Source of the DNA: Bradyrhizobium quebecense
Lineage (GTDB): Bacteria > Pseudomonadota > Alphaproteobacteria > Rhizobiales > Xanthobacteraceae
Assembly: GCF_013373795.3 (NCBI RefSeq)
Contig: NZ_CP088022.1
Coordinates: forward strand, 2,666,001-2,730,000
DNA: 64,000 bases
Direction of reading: 5' to 3'
Shown in pieces: positions 18,212 through 26,725 of the stretch. Position numbers and translations under genes: made by a program. Numbering within the stretch: position 1 is the first letter of the stretch; each line of letters opens with the position of its first letter. The notes below the pieces were generated by a model. That model saw only the letters and a program-made list of their open reading frames with translations. It was not told the origin of the DNA and ran no database searches.

Positions 18212-18234
18212 GACCTAGCGGATTGGATAGAGCC

Positions 18235-19884
18235 ATGAGTGCAGCTCAAAACCAGTACTCGATCGGGCTGGACAAGACGCCCGCCAACTACGTGCCGCTG
18301 ACGCCGCTGAGCTTCCTGGCCCGCTCGGCCGCCGTCTATCCCGACCATGTCAGCGCGGTCTATGAGGGCCGCAGCTTCACCTGGAAAGAGACCTACGAAC
18401 GCTGCAAGCGCTTTGCGTCCTATCTTGCAGGCCACGGCATCGGCCATGGCGACACGGTCGCGGCGATGCTGCCGAACATCCCGGCGATGAACGAACTGCA
18501 CTTCGCGGTGCCGATGACCGGCGCGGTACTGAACGCGCTCAACATCCGCCTCGATGCGGCGTCGATCGCGTTCCAGCTCGATCATGGCGGCGCCAGGATC
18601 ATTCTGGTCGATCCCGAATTCTCCGGCGTGATCGCGGAAGCCCTGACCCTGATGAAGGGCCCAAAGCCGTTCGTGATCGACGTCGACGATGCCGCCTTCG
18701 CCGGCGGCGAGCGGATCGGCGAGATCGAGTATGAGGCTGCGGTCGCCTCCGGCGATCCCGCATTCGCCGAGCGGCCGCCGGCCGACGAATGGGATGCGAT
18801 CGCGCTGAGCTATACGTCGGGCACGACGGGCAATCCGAAGGGCGTCGTCACCCATCACCGCGGCGCCTATCTCAACGCCGTCAGCAACATCCTCGCCGGC
18901 AATCTCGGCCAGCATCCGGTCTATCTTTGGACGCTGCCGATGTTTCACTGCAACGGCTGGTGCTTCCCCTGGACGATCGCGGCGACCGCCGGCGTCAATG
19001 TCTGCCTGCGCAAGGTCGATCCGGCAAAAATCTTCGAGCTGATCCCGAAACACGGCGTCACCCACATGTGCGGCGCGCCGATCGTCTACAACACGCTGAT
19101 CAACGCGCCCGATGCGCCGAAGGGCGGCAAGGCGAAGCCCGTCGTCGGCCTGATCGCTGGTGCCGCGCCGCCGGTCGCAGTCCTCGAGGGCGCCGAGCGC
19201 ATCGGCATCAAGCTGACCCATGTCTATGGGCTGACCGAAGTCTATGGGCCCGCCTCCGTCTGCGCCGAGCAGCCGGGCTGGGACGAACTGTCGGCCGATG
19301 CGCGGGCGCAGCTGAAGCGACGCCAGGGCGTGGCCTACCCGCTGCAGGAAGACGTCACCGTGCTCGACCCCGAGACGATGCGCGAGGTGCCGCGCGACGG
19401 CGAGACCATCGGCGAGGTCATGTTCCGCGGCAACATCGTGATGAAGGGCTATCTGAAGAACGAGAAGGCGACGCAGGAAGCCTTTGCCGGCGGCTGGTTC
19501 CACACCGGCGATCTCGGCGTGCTCGACGAGCACGGCTACGTCATCATCAAGGACCGCTCCAAGGACATCATCATCTCCGGTGGCGAGAATGTCTCGTCGG
19601 TCGAGGTCGAGGATATCCTCTACAAGCACCCGGCCGTGCTGTTCGCGGCTGTGGTCGCAAAGCCCGACCCGAAATGGGGCGAAGTGCCCTGCGCCTTCCT
19701 GGAGCTGAAGGACGGTGCCAAGGCGACCGAGGCCGAAATCATCGCCTATTGCCGCGAGCATATGTCGGGCTTCAAGACGCCGAAGTCGGTGGTGTTCGGC
19801 GTGATCCCGAAGACCTCGACCGGCAAGATCCAGAAATTCCTGCTGCGCAACCAGGTCGGATCGGCGAAGGCGATCTCGGCCTAA
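18235..19884 (+). CDS. AMP-dependent acyl-CoA synthetase, medium-chain/AlkK-like
   Basis: 549 aa from ATG 18235. ANL-superfamily motifs: P-loop YTSGTTGNPKGVV (about 197-209), VYGLTEVYGP, WFHTGDLG, KDRSKDIIISGGENVSS and the adenylation lysine in TSTGKIQK. It activates a carboxylic acid to its CoA thioester. The position directly behind the TRAP genes suggests that it acts on the imported acid. Its stop lies 6 bp from the stop of the convergent MarR gene. Exact chain-length or aromatic specificity is unknown. Confidence 0.92.
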   Translation: MSAAQNQYSIGLDKTPANYVPLTPLSFLARSAAVYPDHVSAVYEGRSFTWKETYERCKRFASYLAGHGIGHGDTVAAMLPNIPAMNELHFAVPMTGAVLNALNIRLDAASIAFQLDHGGARIILVDPEFSGVIAEALTLMKGPKPFVIDVDDAAFAGGERIGEIEYEAAVASGDPAFAERPPADEWDAIALSYTSGTTGNPKGVVTHHRGAYLNAVSNILAGNLGQHPVYLWTLPMFHCNGWCFPWTIAATAGVNVCLRKVDPAKIFELIPKHGVTHMCGAPIVYNTLINAPDAPKGGKAKPVVGLIAGAAPPVAVLEGAERIGIKLTHVYGLTEVYGPASVCAEQPGWDELSADARAQLKRRQGVAYPLQEDVTVLDPETMREVPRDGETIGEVMFRGNIVMKGYLKNEKATQEAFAGGWFHTGDLGVLDEHGYVIIKDRSKDIIISGGENVSSVEVEDILYKHPAVLFAAVVAKPDPKWGEVPCAFLELKDGAKATEAEIIAYCREHMSGFKTPKSVVFGVIPKTSTGKIQKFLLRNQVGSAKAISA

Positions 19885-19890
19885 GGGCGC

Positions 19891-20358
19891 TCAGTCCTCG
19901 GCAAGGCGGCCGAGCAGCTCGTAGAGCACCGCTTTTTGGCTGGCCTTGAGCGGCGCCAGCGTGGTCGCAGTGCACTCGATCTCGATCGGGATCAACTGCT
20001 CGACCAGCGCAACACCGGCCGCGGTCAGGTCGATCAGGATCAGCCGCTTGTCGGTCGGGTCGCGCCGGGTCGTGACCAGGCGGCGCTTCTTCAGCCGCAG
20101 CACCACGTCGCGGATATTGGCCGGCTCCATCGCGACCAGCCGGCCGAGCAGGTTCTGCGACAGCGCCCCGCGCTCGTAGAGCCGGGCCAGCGTCGCGTAT
20201 TGCGGCGCCGTCAGGTCGTAAGACCCGATCCGCTCGACCAGGTTCGACGAGGCGCGTTGATAGGCCCGGCGCAGCAGGAAGCCGACCTGGTCCTCCAGCC
20301 GGTAGTCCGACGCGCCCCGCCGAACCGGCGCGTCCGCTTTAGTCGACGTTCTCGGCAT
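19891..20358 (-). CDS. MarR family transcriptional regulator
   Basis: 155 aa. Winged-helix core: LTAPQYATLARLYERGALSQNLLGRLVAMEPANIRDVVLRLKKRRLVTTRRDPTDKRLILIDLT, with recognition helix and DxR wing. The gene overlaps the end of the upstream nitroreductase by 20 bp, so both form one transcript. MarR proteins bind palindromes as dimers and release on ligand binding; the 28-bp palindrome before the nitroreductase is the obvious operator. It may also govern the convergent TRAP/acyl-CoA synthetase operon, though no second palindrome was seen there. Confidence 0.93.
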   Translation of the reverse strand: MPRTSTKADAPVRRGASDYRLEDQVGFLLRRAYQRASSNLVERIGSYDLTAPQYATLARLYERGALSQNLLGRLVAMEPANIRDVVLRLKKRRLVTTRRDPTDKRLILIDLTAAGVALVEQLIPIEIECTATTLAPLKASQKAVLYELLGRLAED

Positions 20359-21097
20359 CGCGGTACATCACCTTGTGGCGCGTGGTCGACACCCATTCGT
20401 CGATCTGGGCTTCGGTCATGTAGTGCTGATCATCGAACCTGTTCCAGTTGCTGATGTCGGCAAGGCTCTTCTTCCAGCGCTTGTACGGCGGCTTGGCCGG
20501 CGGGCCGAAGCACATGATGTCGAGCACGGACAATTCGTCGGGGATGCCGAGCAGCGGCTTCATCGCTTGCTGGGCCTTCTCCTGCCCGATCGCGGTCACC
20601 CACCAGACGTTGTAGCCGAGCGCCGCCGCCGCCAGATGCGCCGACATCGTCGCCGCCGCCACGCTCTGCAGCAGGATGCGTTCGGCATTCTCCTTGTACA
20701 TCTTGTCGAGCTCGGAGCCGTCGTTGAGCACGGGAAACGCCTTGACCCAGCGGAAGTCGCTGGCGACGACGATGAAGCCAGGCGCCGACGCGAGGCCGCG
20801 ATAATCGGGCGTCGGAAACTTCATCTTGAGCCGGGCGCGTGCGACCTGCTCCTCGCGGAAGTATTCCGTGATCCTGTTCTTCAGATCCTGGTCGGTAACG
20901 GCAATGAAGTGCCATGGCTGGGCATTCGCGCCCGAAGGCGCGTGCCGCGCGGCCTCCAGGATCATGTCGTAGTGTTCTGACGGCATCGCGTAGCTGGAAT
21001 CGAAGGCCCGGGTCGTCAGGCGGTTCTTCACGACATCCATCAGCGCGTCGTATCGCGTGCGATCGGAGTAGTCCCGCACTGCCAAAGCTTCCGCCAT
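20339..21097 (-). CDS. Nitroreductase family protein
   Basis: 252 aa. FMN-binding features: RLTTRAFDSSY near the N terminus, ARHAPSGANAQPWHFIAV (the conserved PSxxNxQPW element), and AAALGYNVWWVTAIG. Such flavoproteins reduce nitro, quinone or enone groups or act as dehalogenases and BluB-like enzymes; the substrate is not evident. Cotranscribed with the MarR gene whose start it overlaps. The operator-like palindrome begins 11 bp upstream of the ATG. Confidence 0.9.
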   Translation of the reverse strand: MAEALAVRDYSDRTRYDALMDVVKNRLTTRAFDSSYAMPSEHYDMILEAARHAPSGANAQPWHFIAVTDQDLKNRITEYFREEQVARARLKMKFPTPDYRGLASAPGFIVVASDFRWVKAFPVLNDGSELDKMYKENAERILLQSVAAATMSAHLAAAALGYNVWWVTAIGQEKAQQAMKPLLGIPDELSVLDIMCFGPPAKPPYKRWKKSLADISNWNRFDDQHYMTEAQIDEWVSTTRHKVMYRDAENVD

Positions 21098-21107
21098 TGA
21101 GGCCTCC

Positions 21108-21135
21108 CGATATCGTTATGATCATAACGATATCG
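21108..21135. promoter_or_regulatory. 28-bp perfect palindrome, probable MarR operator
   Basis: The half-site CGATATCGTTATGA (21108-21121) is followed by its exact reverse complement through 21135, with no spacer or mismatch. It lies 11 bp upstream of the nitroreductase start codon, where it would cover the promoter or leader. A regulator gene of the dimeric MarR type is in the same operon, which implies autoregulation. Confidence 0.8.
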
Positions 21136-21249
21136 ACAATGTGCAAAAGGTCAATGGCCGACTGCAGTGTCGGTCGATCACCCTGACGTGCGGAACCGCG
21201 CGTCCGCGGTAGGCGCGCCAGGTCCGGCCAGCTCAGGACTATTGAGTTT

Positions 21250-22056
21250 TCAGCCCGTCCGATCGAGCGTCAGTCGCATGCCGTCATAGGCCGGGATCAC
21301 GCCGGCCGGCAGGCTCTGCCGCAGCACCTCGTAGTCGAGGTCGGAGTGCATGTTGGTGATGACCGCGCGCTTCGGCTTGAAGCGCTCGATCCATGACAAT
21401 GCGTCGGCGACGCTGAAATGGCTGGGATGCGGTGCATAGCGCAGGCCGTCGACGATCCAGAGATCGAGACCTTCCAGTGCCGGCCAGCTCTCCTCGGGAA
21501 TGTCGTGCAGATCGGGCGTGTAGGCGGCGTCGCCGACGCGGTAGCCGAGCGCAGGAATCCGGCCATGTTGCACCAGGAAGGCCTCGAGCTTCAGCGGACC
21601 GCCCTTCCCCTGGACGGTGTGGCTCTCGCCGGCCTCGATCGAATGCCGGGTCAGGATCGGCGGATAGTCGCTGCCTTCCGGCGAGATGAAGCAATAGGAG
21701 AACCGCGCCATGATGTCCTTGGCGGTCGACTGGTTGAAGTAGACCGGGATGCGGCGGCGCTGGTGCAGCACCACCGAGCGCAGATCGTCGATGCCGTGGG
21801 TCTGGTCGGCGTGCTCGTGCGTCAGGAACACCGCGTCGATATGCTCGACATCGCCGTCGATCAGCTGCTCGCGCAAATCCGGCGACGTATCGATCACAAC
21901 CCGCGTGGTGCCGTGCTCCATGGTGCGCTCCGCCATGATCGAGCAGCGGCGGCGGCGATTCCTGGGATTGTTCGGATCGCAGGCGCCCCAGCCGAGCGCC
22001 GGACGCGGCACGCCGGCGGATGAGCCGCAGCCCAGAATGGTCAGTGTCAGCGTCAT
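21250..22056 (-). CDS. MBL-fold metallohydrolase, PhnP-like
   Basis: 268 aa. Starts LTLTILGCGSSAGVPRPALGWGAC. Metal ligands are in THEHADQTHGIDDLR, IDTSPDLREQL and NMHSDLDY. The fold is that of PhnP and RNase Z relatives, usually phosphodiesterases on small cyclic phosphates. In alphaproteobacteria this gene regularly follows metG-tatD, as here: its start overlaps the tatD stop by 4 bp. The precise substrate is not known. Confidence 0.9.
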   Translation of the reverse strand: MTLTLTILGCGSSAGVPRPALGWGACDPNNPRNRRRRCSIMAERTMEHGTTRVVIDTSPDLREQLIDGDVEHIDAVFLTHEHADQTHGIDDLRSVVLHQRRRIPVYFNQSTAKDIMARFSYCFISPEGSDYPPILTRHSIEAGESHTVQGKGGPLKLEAFLVQHGRIPALGYRVGDAAYTPDLHDIPEESWPALEGLDLWIVDGLRYAPHPSHFSVADALSWIERFKPKRAVITNMHSDLDYEVLRQSLPAGVIPAYDGMRLTLDRTG

Positions 22057-22844
22057 GCAGCAACCTTCGGCGCCGGCACCTTGGAGAACAGCCGGAAGAA
22101 GTTTTCGGTGGTCTGCCGCGAGATCTCCTCCAAGGAGACACCGCGGGTTTCGGCGAGCACCTTGGCGACCTCGACGACGAAGGACGGCTCGTTGCGCTTG
22201 CCGCGGAATTTTCCGGGCGCAAGATACGGCGCGTCGGTCTCGACCATGATGCGGTCACCCGGCAACTCGGCGGCCAGCGCGCGCAGGGTGTCCGACTTCT
22301 TGAACGTCAGGATGCCCGTGAACGAGATCGACAGCCCGAGCGCGATCGCCTTCATCGCCAGCTCGCGGCCACCGGTGTAGCAGTGCAGGACGGCCTTGAA
22401 CGGTCCCTTCGCGACCTCATCCTCCAGGATGCGGCCGCAATCCTCGTCGGCTTCCCGGGTATGAATGACAAGCGGCAAGCCGGTTTCGCGCGCAGCAGCG
22501 ATATGCACGCGAAAGCCGCGCTCCTGCGCCTCGCGCGAACCATGCTCATAGAAATAGTCGAGCCCCGCCTCGCCGAGCGCCACGACTTTCGGGTGCTTGG
22601 TCAGCTCGATCAGTTCGCTGGCCGGGATGCCGTCCTCTTCGTCGGCATGATGCGGATGCGTGCCGACCGAACAGTAGACGTCAGGAAAGCGCTCGGTGAT
22701 CGCGAGCAAGCCGCCGAGCCGCCTCACCCGGGTCGAGATCGTGACCATGCGGCCGATGCCGGCCGCTTCGGCGCGTCGAACGATCCCGTCGAGATCGTCG
22801 GCGAAATCAGGAAAGTCCAGATGGCAGTGACTGTCGACCAGCAT
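22053..22844 (-). CDS. tatD: TatD family metal-dependent hydrolase/DNase
   Basis: 263 aa from ATG 22844 (MLVDSHCHLDFP); the longer frame to 23108 overlaps metG and is not coding. The TIM-barrel amidohydrolase ligands are HCH at the N terminus, GEAGLDYFYEH, IHTREA, LHCYTGG and TDAPYLAP. TatD-type proteins are 3'-5' exonucleases linked to DNA repair. 14 bp after metG and overlapping the next MBL gene, so part of one operon. Confidence 0.93.
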   Translation of the reverse strand: MLVDSHCHLDFPDFADDLDGIVRRAEAAGIGRMVTISTRVRRLGGLLAITERFPDVYCSVGTHPHHADEEDGIPASELIELTKHPKVVALGEAGLDYFYEHGSREAQERGFRVHIAAARETGLPLVIHTREADEDCGRILEDEVAKGPFKAVLHCYTGGRELAMKAIALGLSISFTGILTFKKSDTLRALAAELPGDRIMVETDAPYLAPGKFRGKRNEPSFVVEVAKVLAETRGVSLEEISRQTTENFFRLFSKVPAPKVAA

Positions 22845-22858
22845 GAATTTCGAACCAC

Positions 22859-24883
22859 TCACTCGGTCTTCGGTTCCACGTAGCGCGGGAACACGCCGAC
22901 CGGCGCCGGCAGAACCGTGCCCGGCTTGATCCGCTCGGCGATGGTGGCAAAGCTGCGCGCATCCGCTGATATGCCGAGGCTGTCGAGCATCTTGCCGCAG
23001 GATTCCGGCATCACGGCCTGCGCCATGATCGCGATCTGGCGCACCACTTCGGCGGTGACATACAGCACCGTCTTCTGGCGCGCCGTATCGGTCTTCGCCA
23101 AGGCCCACGGCGCCTCGCCGGCAAAGTAGCGGTTGGCTTCAGCGACCACGGCCCAGACCGTGTTGAGCCATTGATGGATCTGCTGCGTCGCCATCGCGGT
23201 CCGCGACGTCTCCAGCATGGCGTCGGCCTGCGCCAGGATCGCCTTGTCGTTGTCGCTGAACTCGCCGGGCTCCGGCAGCACGCCGCCGAGTTGTTTGGCG
23301 ATCATCGACAGCGAACGCTGGGCGAGATTGCCGAAATCATTGGCGAGGTCGGCATTGATGCGCGCGACGATGGCCTCGTGGTTGTAATTGCCGTCCTGGC
23401 CGAACGGCACTTCGCGCAGGAAGAAGTAGCGCACCTGGTCGACGCCGTATTGGTTCGCCAGATTGAAGGGATCGACCACGTTGCCGACCGACTTCGACAT
23501 CTTCTCGCCCCTGTTGAACAGGAATCCGTGCGCATAGACGCGCCTCTGCAACGGGATGCCGGCCGACATCAGGAAGGCCGGCCAGTACACCGCGTGGAAG
23601 CGGATGATGTCCTTGCCGATGATGTGCACGTCGGCCGGCCAGTAGCGCCAGCGCTCGTCGCTCTCGTCCGGATAGCCGACGCCGGTGATGTAATTGGTCA
23701 GTGCGTCGACCCAGACATACATCACGTGCTCGGGATCGTTGGGGACCTTGACGCCCCAGTCGAAGGTGGTGCGCGAGATCGAGAGATCCTTCAGCCCGCC
23801 CCGCACGAAGCTCATCACCTCGTTACGGCGCGAATCCGGGCCGATGAAATCGGGTTGGCTCTCATAGAGGTGCAAGAGCTTGTCCTGGTAGGCCGACAGC
23901 TTGAAGAAGTAGCTCTTCTCCTCGACCCATTCGACTGGCGTGCCCTGCGGGCCGCGGCGGACATTGTCCTCGCCGACCGTGGTCTCATCCTCGGCGTAAT
24001 AGGCCTCGTCGCGTACCGAGTACCATCCGGCATAGGCGTCGATATAGATGTCGCCATTGTCCTGCATGCGGCGCCAGATTTCCTGCACCGATTTGTGGTG
24101 GGCAGGTTCGGACGTGCGGATGAAGCGGTCGAACGAGACGTTGAGCCGCTCGTCCATCTCCTTGAAGCGCGCAGCGTTGCGGGTGGCGAGATCGTACGGC
24201 GTCATCCCCTCGCCCTGCGCCGTCTGGATCATCTTCTGTCCGTGCTCGTCGGTGCCGGTCAGGAAGAACACATCCTTGCCGTCGAGCCGCTGGAAGCGCG
24301 CCAGCGCATCGGTCGCGATCGCCTCATAGGCGTGGCCGATATGCGGCTGACCGTTCGGATATGCGATCGCGGTCGTGATGTAGTAGACGTTGCCGCGGTC
24401 CGCGGCAGGTGCCGAGACGGACGCGCGCGCAGCAGCCGTCGCTGCGGGTTTGGGTTGCTTGGGCGCGCGGACTGTTGCCGCCTTCGGGGCCTTCTCGGCC
24501 GCTGGAGCTTTCGGCGCAGCGGGCTTCCTTGCAGCCGGAGCCGCGACCGCCGCGGCGGCCTTCTTCGGCGGAGTCTTGGAGGGCTTCGTGGCAGCGTTCT
24601 TGGCGGTCTTCTTCGCAGCCTTCTTGACGGCCTTTTTGGCGACCTTCTTTGCCGCCGGCTTCTTGGCACCTGTCTTGGCCTTGGTGGCTTTCTTCGTCTT
24701 TTTGGTGACGCGCCCAGCCTTCTTGGTCTTGGTCTTGGTCTTGGTCTTGGTCTTGGTCTTGGTCTTGGTCTTGGTCTTGGCAGCGCGCGACTTCGCCGTG
24801 GCTTTCCTGGTCGCGCGGGCGGGCGATGCCTTCTTCGTCTTCTTGGCCTTCTTCGACGATTTCTTCTTAGCAGTCGCCACCAC
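22859..24883 (-). CDS. metG: Methionyl-tRNA synthetase with ~165-residue Lys/Ala-rich N-terminal extension
   Basis: 674 aa from GTG 24883. The catalytic core begins near residue 168 ([26 protein letters not shown] motif) and includes [13 protein letters not shown] and the KMSKS loop; the anticodon domain ends the protein. The first ~165 residues are low-complexity Lys, Ala, Thr and Pro (KKAKKTKK, a (KT)n run, AAKK and AAPAARKPA units), like histone-H1 tails. No start codon occurs between the tail and the core that would give a normal enzyme with its own SD, so the tail is probably translated. It may bind tRNA or nucleic acid (inference). Confidence 0.93.
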   Translation of the reverse strand: MVATAKKKSSKKAKKTKKASPARATRKATAKSRAAKTKTKTKTKTKTKTKTKTKKAGRVTKKTKKATKAKTGAKKPAAKKVAKKAVKKAAKKTAKNAATKPSKTPPKKAAAAVAAPAARKPAAPKAPAAEKAPKAATVRAPKQPKPAATAAARASVSAPAADRGNVYYITTAIAYPNGQPHIGHAYEAIATDALARFQRLDGKDVFFLTGTDEHGQKMIQTAQGEGMTPYDLATRNAARFKEMDERLNVSFDRFIRTSEPAHHKSVQEIWRRMQDNGDIYIDAYAGWYSVRDEAYYAEDETTVGEDNVRRGPQGTPVEWVEEKSYFFKLSAYQDKLLHLYESQPDFIGPDSRRNEVMSFVRGGLKDLSISRTTFDWGVKVPNDPEHVMYVWVDALTNYITGVGYPDESDERWRYWPADVHIIGKDIIRFHAVYWPAFLMSAGIPLQRRVYAHGFLFNRGEKMSKSVGNVVDPFNLANQYGVDQVRYFFLREVPFGQDGNYNHEAIVARINADLANDFGNLAQRSLSMIAKQLGGVLPEPGEFSDNDKAILAQADAMLETSRTAMATQQIHQWLNTVWAVVAEANRYFAGEAPWALAKTDTARQKTVLYVTAEVVRQIAIMAQAVMPESCGKMLDSLGISADARSFATIAERIKPGTVLPAPVGVFPRYVEPKTE
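24723..24780 (-). repeat. Hexanucleotide microsatellite (TTGGTC)9 plus TTGG inside metG
   Basis: Nine perfect plus-strand TTGGTC units and a partial tenth encode the Lys-Thr run of the MetG extension. Because the unit is 6 bp, gain or loss of copies changes the tail by two residues without shifting frame. Confidence 0.97.
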
Positions 24884-25000
24884 GGAATCCTTTGCAGATC
24901 GAAACGGGATTGTCGGGAGTGTTGTCGGACAGATGTGTTTTCGGACGAGTGTGTTTTCGGACGGGTGCGTTGTCAGACTGATTGTTTTCAGACTTGGCGT

Positions 25001-26041
25001 CTATCGGGTCGCGTCCGCGAGCATCGAAAACACCGAGAAAACCAGCGGCTTGCGCTCCAGATTGTAGGCTTCGGTATCGCGCGCGGCGCGGACGATCTTT
25101 TCCCATACCTCCGCCAGCCGTGCAAGGCGCGGCAGATTGGCATTGGCGTCACCGGTTCGCATGCGCTCGCTCATCCAGCGATCGATGCCGTCGATGAAAG
25201 CGGCGAGCGCCACGCGGTCGCTGGTGCCGAGCGCATCGCCCAGCGCGTGCAGTTCGCGCGGATCGACGCTCGGAAGCGTTGCGAGCAGAGCGGCCGTGCG
25301 CTGCTGTAGCTTGAGCGCATCGCCGCCGAGCAGCGATAGCGCCCGCCCGACACTGCCCTCGGATGCTGCGGCAGCTTCCGCCAGCGCTGGATCGTCGGCC
25401 TCGATGTCGGTTGCGGCCGCGGCCGCGCGCACCACATCGCTCGTCTCCAGCGGCCGCAGCAGCAATTTGCGGCAGCGGGACAGGATGGTCGGCAGCACCC
25501 GTGACGGCGCGTGGCTGACCAGCAGGAACAGCGACCGCTGCGGCGGCTCCTCGAGGATTTTCAAGAGTGCGTTCGCAGCATTGGGGTTGAGTTCATCGAC
25601 CGTGTCGACGATGCAGACGCGCCAGCCGTCGACCGCGGCGGTCGAGCCGAAGAACGAGATCGTCTCGCGGGTCTCGTCGACCGTGATCACGGTGCGCATC
25701 ACGCCGCGGTCGTTGAGGCCGCGCTCCAGCACCAGCAGCCCGCCATGGGCGCCCGCCGTGATCTGGCGCGCCACCGGATCGGACGGATCGACGCGCAGCG
25801 TCGGCGCCGCCTGAACCTGAGACGACTTCGGATTGCGGAACGCCAGCACGAACCGCGCCATGCGGTAGGCCAGCGTTGCCTTGCCGATGCCCTGCGCGCC
25901 GCCGATCAGCCAGGCATGCGGAATTCGTCCGCTGCGATAGGCATCGAGCAGTGCGGTCTCCGCCTCGCGATGCCCGAACAGATCGGGGGTTTCGCGCGGG
26001 TGGCGGGCGGGGTTCTCCTGTTCGACCTTGCGTGCGCTCAT
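25001..26041 (-). CDS. holB: DNA polymerase III subunit delta prime
   Basis: 346 aa. Clamp-loader AAA+ features: HAWLIGGAQGIGKATLAYRMARF (P-loop), IVDTVDELNPNAANALLKILEEPP and FLLVSHAPSRVLPTILSRCRKL with the SRC motif. The position between tmk and metG matches proteobacterial order. The P-loop is GAQGIGKAT, a usual form for this subunit. Its start overlaps the tmk stop by 4 bp. Confidence 0.95.
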   Translation of the reverse strand: MSARKVEQENPARHPRETPDLFGHREAETALLDAYRSGRIPHAWLIGGAQGIGKATLAYRMARFVLAFRNPKSSQVQAAPTLRVDPSDPVARQITAGAHGGLLVLERGLNDRGVMRTVITVDETRETISFFGSTAAVDGWRVCIVDTVDELNPNAANALLKILEEPPQRSLFLLVSHAPSRVLPTILSRCRKLLLRPLETSDVVRAAAAATDIEADDPALAEAAAASEGSVGRALSLLGGDALKLQQRTAALLATLPSVDPRELHALGDALGTSDRVALAAFIDGIDRWMSERMRTGDANANLPRLARLAEVWEKIVRAARDTEAYNLERKPLVFSVFSMLADATR

Positions 26042-26724
26042 GCGGGACTGTCTGCCGTGAGCGTTGCGCGCAGATGCTCGCGCAGCGCGGCCCAGATCCG
26101 CGCCGCGACCGTGTCCGGATCGGCCGTCGCGTCGATCAGCACGCAGCGCTGTGGATCGTCAGCCGCGATCCGGCGGTAGGCATCACGCAAATCCTGATGG
26201 AACTTGATGCCCTCGGCTTCGAAGCGATCCGCCGTGGCATTGCCGCGGCGCAGGGCGGCGCGTTGCAGACCGACCTCGACCGGCACATCGAGGATGAAGG
26301 TGAGATCAGGTTTGAGATCGCCGATGGTGACGCGCTGCATGGCATTGACCAGGCCGGGCGATACCTGCCCGAGCTGGCCTTGATAGGCGCGCGTGGAATC
26401 GAAGAAGCGGTCGCACAGCACCCAGATGCCCTGGTTGAGCGCCGGCAGGATCACGGTGCGGACATGGTCGTCACGCGCGGCGGCAAACAGCAGCGTCTCG
26501 GCTTCCGGCCCGAGCAGCTTGCCCATCCCAGACAGCACGAGGTGACGGATGATCTCCGCCCCCGGCGAGCCGCCGGGCTCACGGGTCACGATCGCGCGCA
26601 GCTTGGCGACATCGAGCCGTTCGGCGAGCTTGCGGATCTGGGTCGATTTCCCCGATCCCTCGCCTCCTTCAAAGGTGATGAAGCGACCGCGCAAGCTCGG
26701 CCGTTGGACTGCTGCTTCCGCCAT
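26038..26724 (-). CDS. tmk: Thymidylate kinase
   Basis: 228 aa. Walker A FEGGEGSGKSTQIRKL, the DR motif TREPGGSPGAE, and WVLCDRFFDSTRAYQG are present. It phosphorylates dTMP to dTDP. Coding continues directly from the carboxypeptidase gene (1-bp gap) and overlaps holB, forming a tight operon. Confidence 0.97.
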   Translation of the reverse strand: MAEAAVQRPSLRGRFITFEGGEGSGKSTQIRKLAERLDVAKLRAIVTREPGGSPGAEIIRHLVLSGMGKLLGPEAETLLFAAARDDHVRTVILPALNQGIWVLCDRFFDSTRAYQGQLGQVSPGLVNAMQRVTIGDLKPDLTFILDVPVEVGLQRAALRRGNATADRFEAEGIKFHQDLRDAYRRIAADDPQRCVLIDATADPDTVAARIWAALREHLRATLTADSPA

Positions 26725-26725
26725 G

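Noticed and set aside
17512..18234. 241-codon N-terminal extension of the acyl-CoA synthetase frame
   Set aside because: It overlaps the conserved C-terminal half of the TRAP permease in another frame; the synthetase family begins at ATG 18235.
22845..23108. Long N-terminal extension of the TatD frame
   Set aside because: It overlaps metG fully and encodes Gly/Arg-rich sequence with no similarity; MLVDSHCHLDFP at 22844 is the family start.
24390..25067. 225-codon antisense frame over the MetG tail
   Set aside because: Its hydrophobic Leu/Val/Ala-rich repeat is the mirror of the Lys/Ala/Thr-rich tail read in reverse; no SD.
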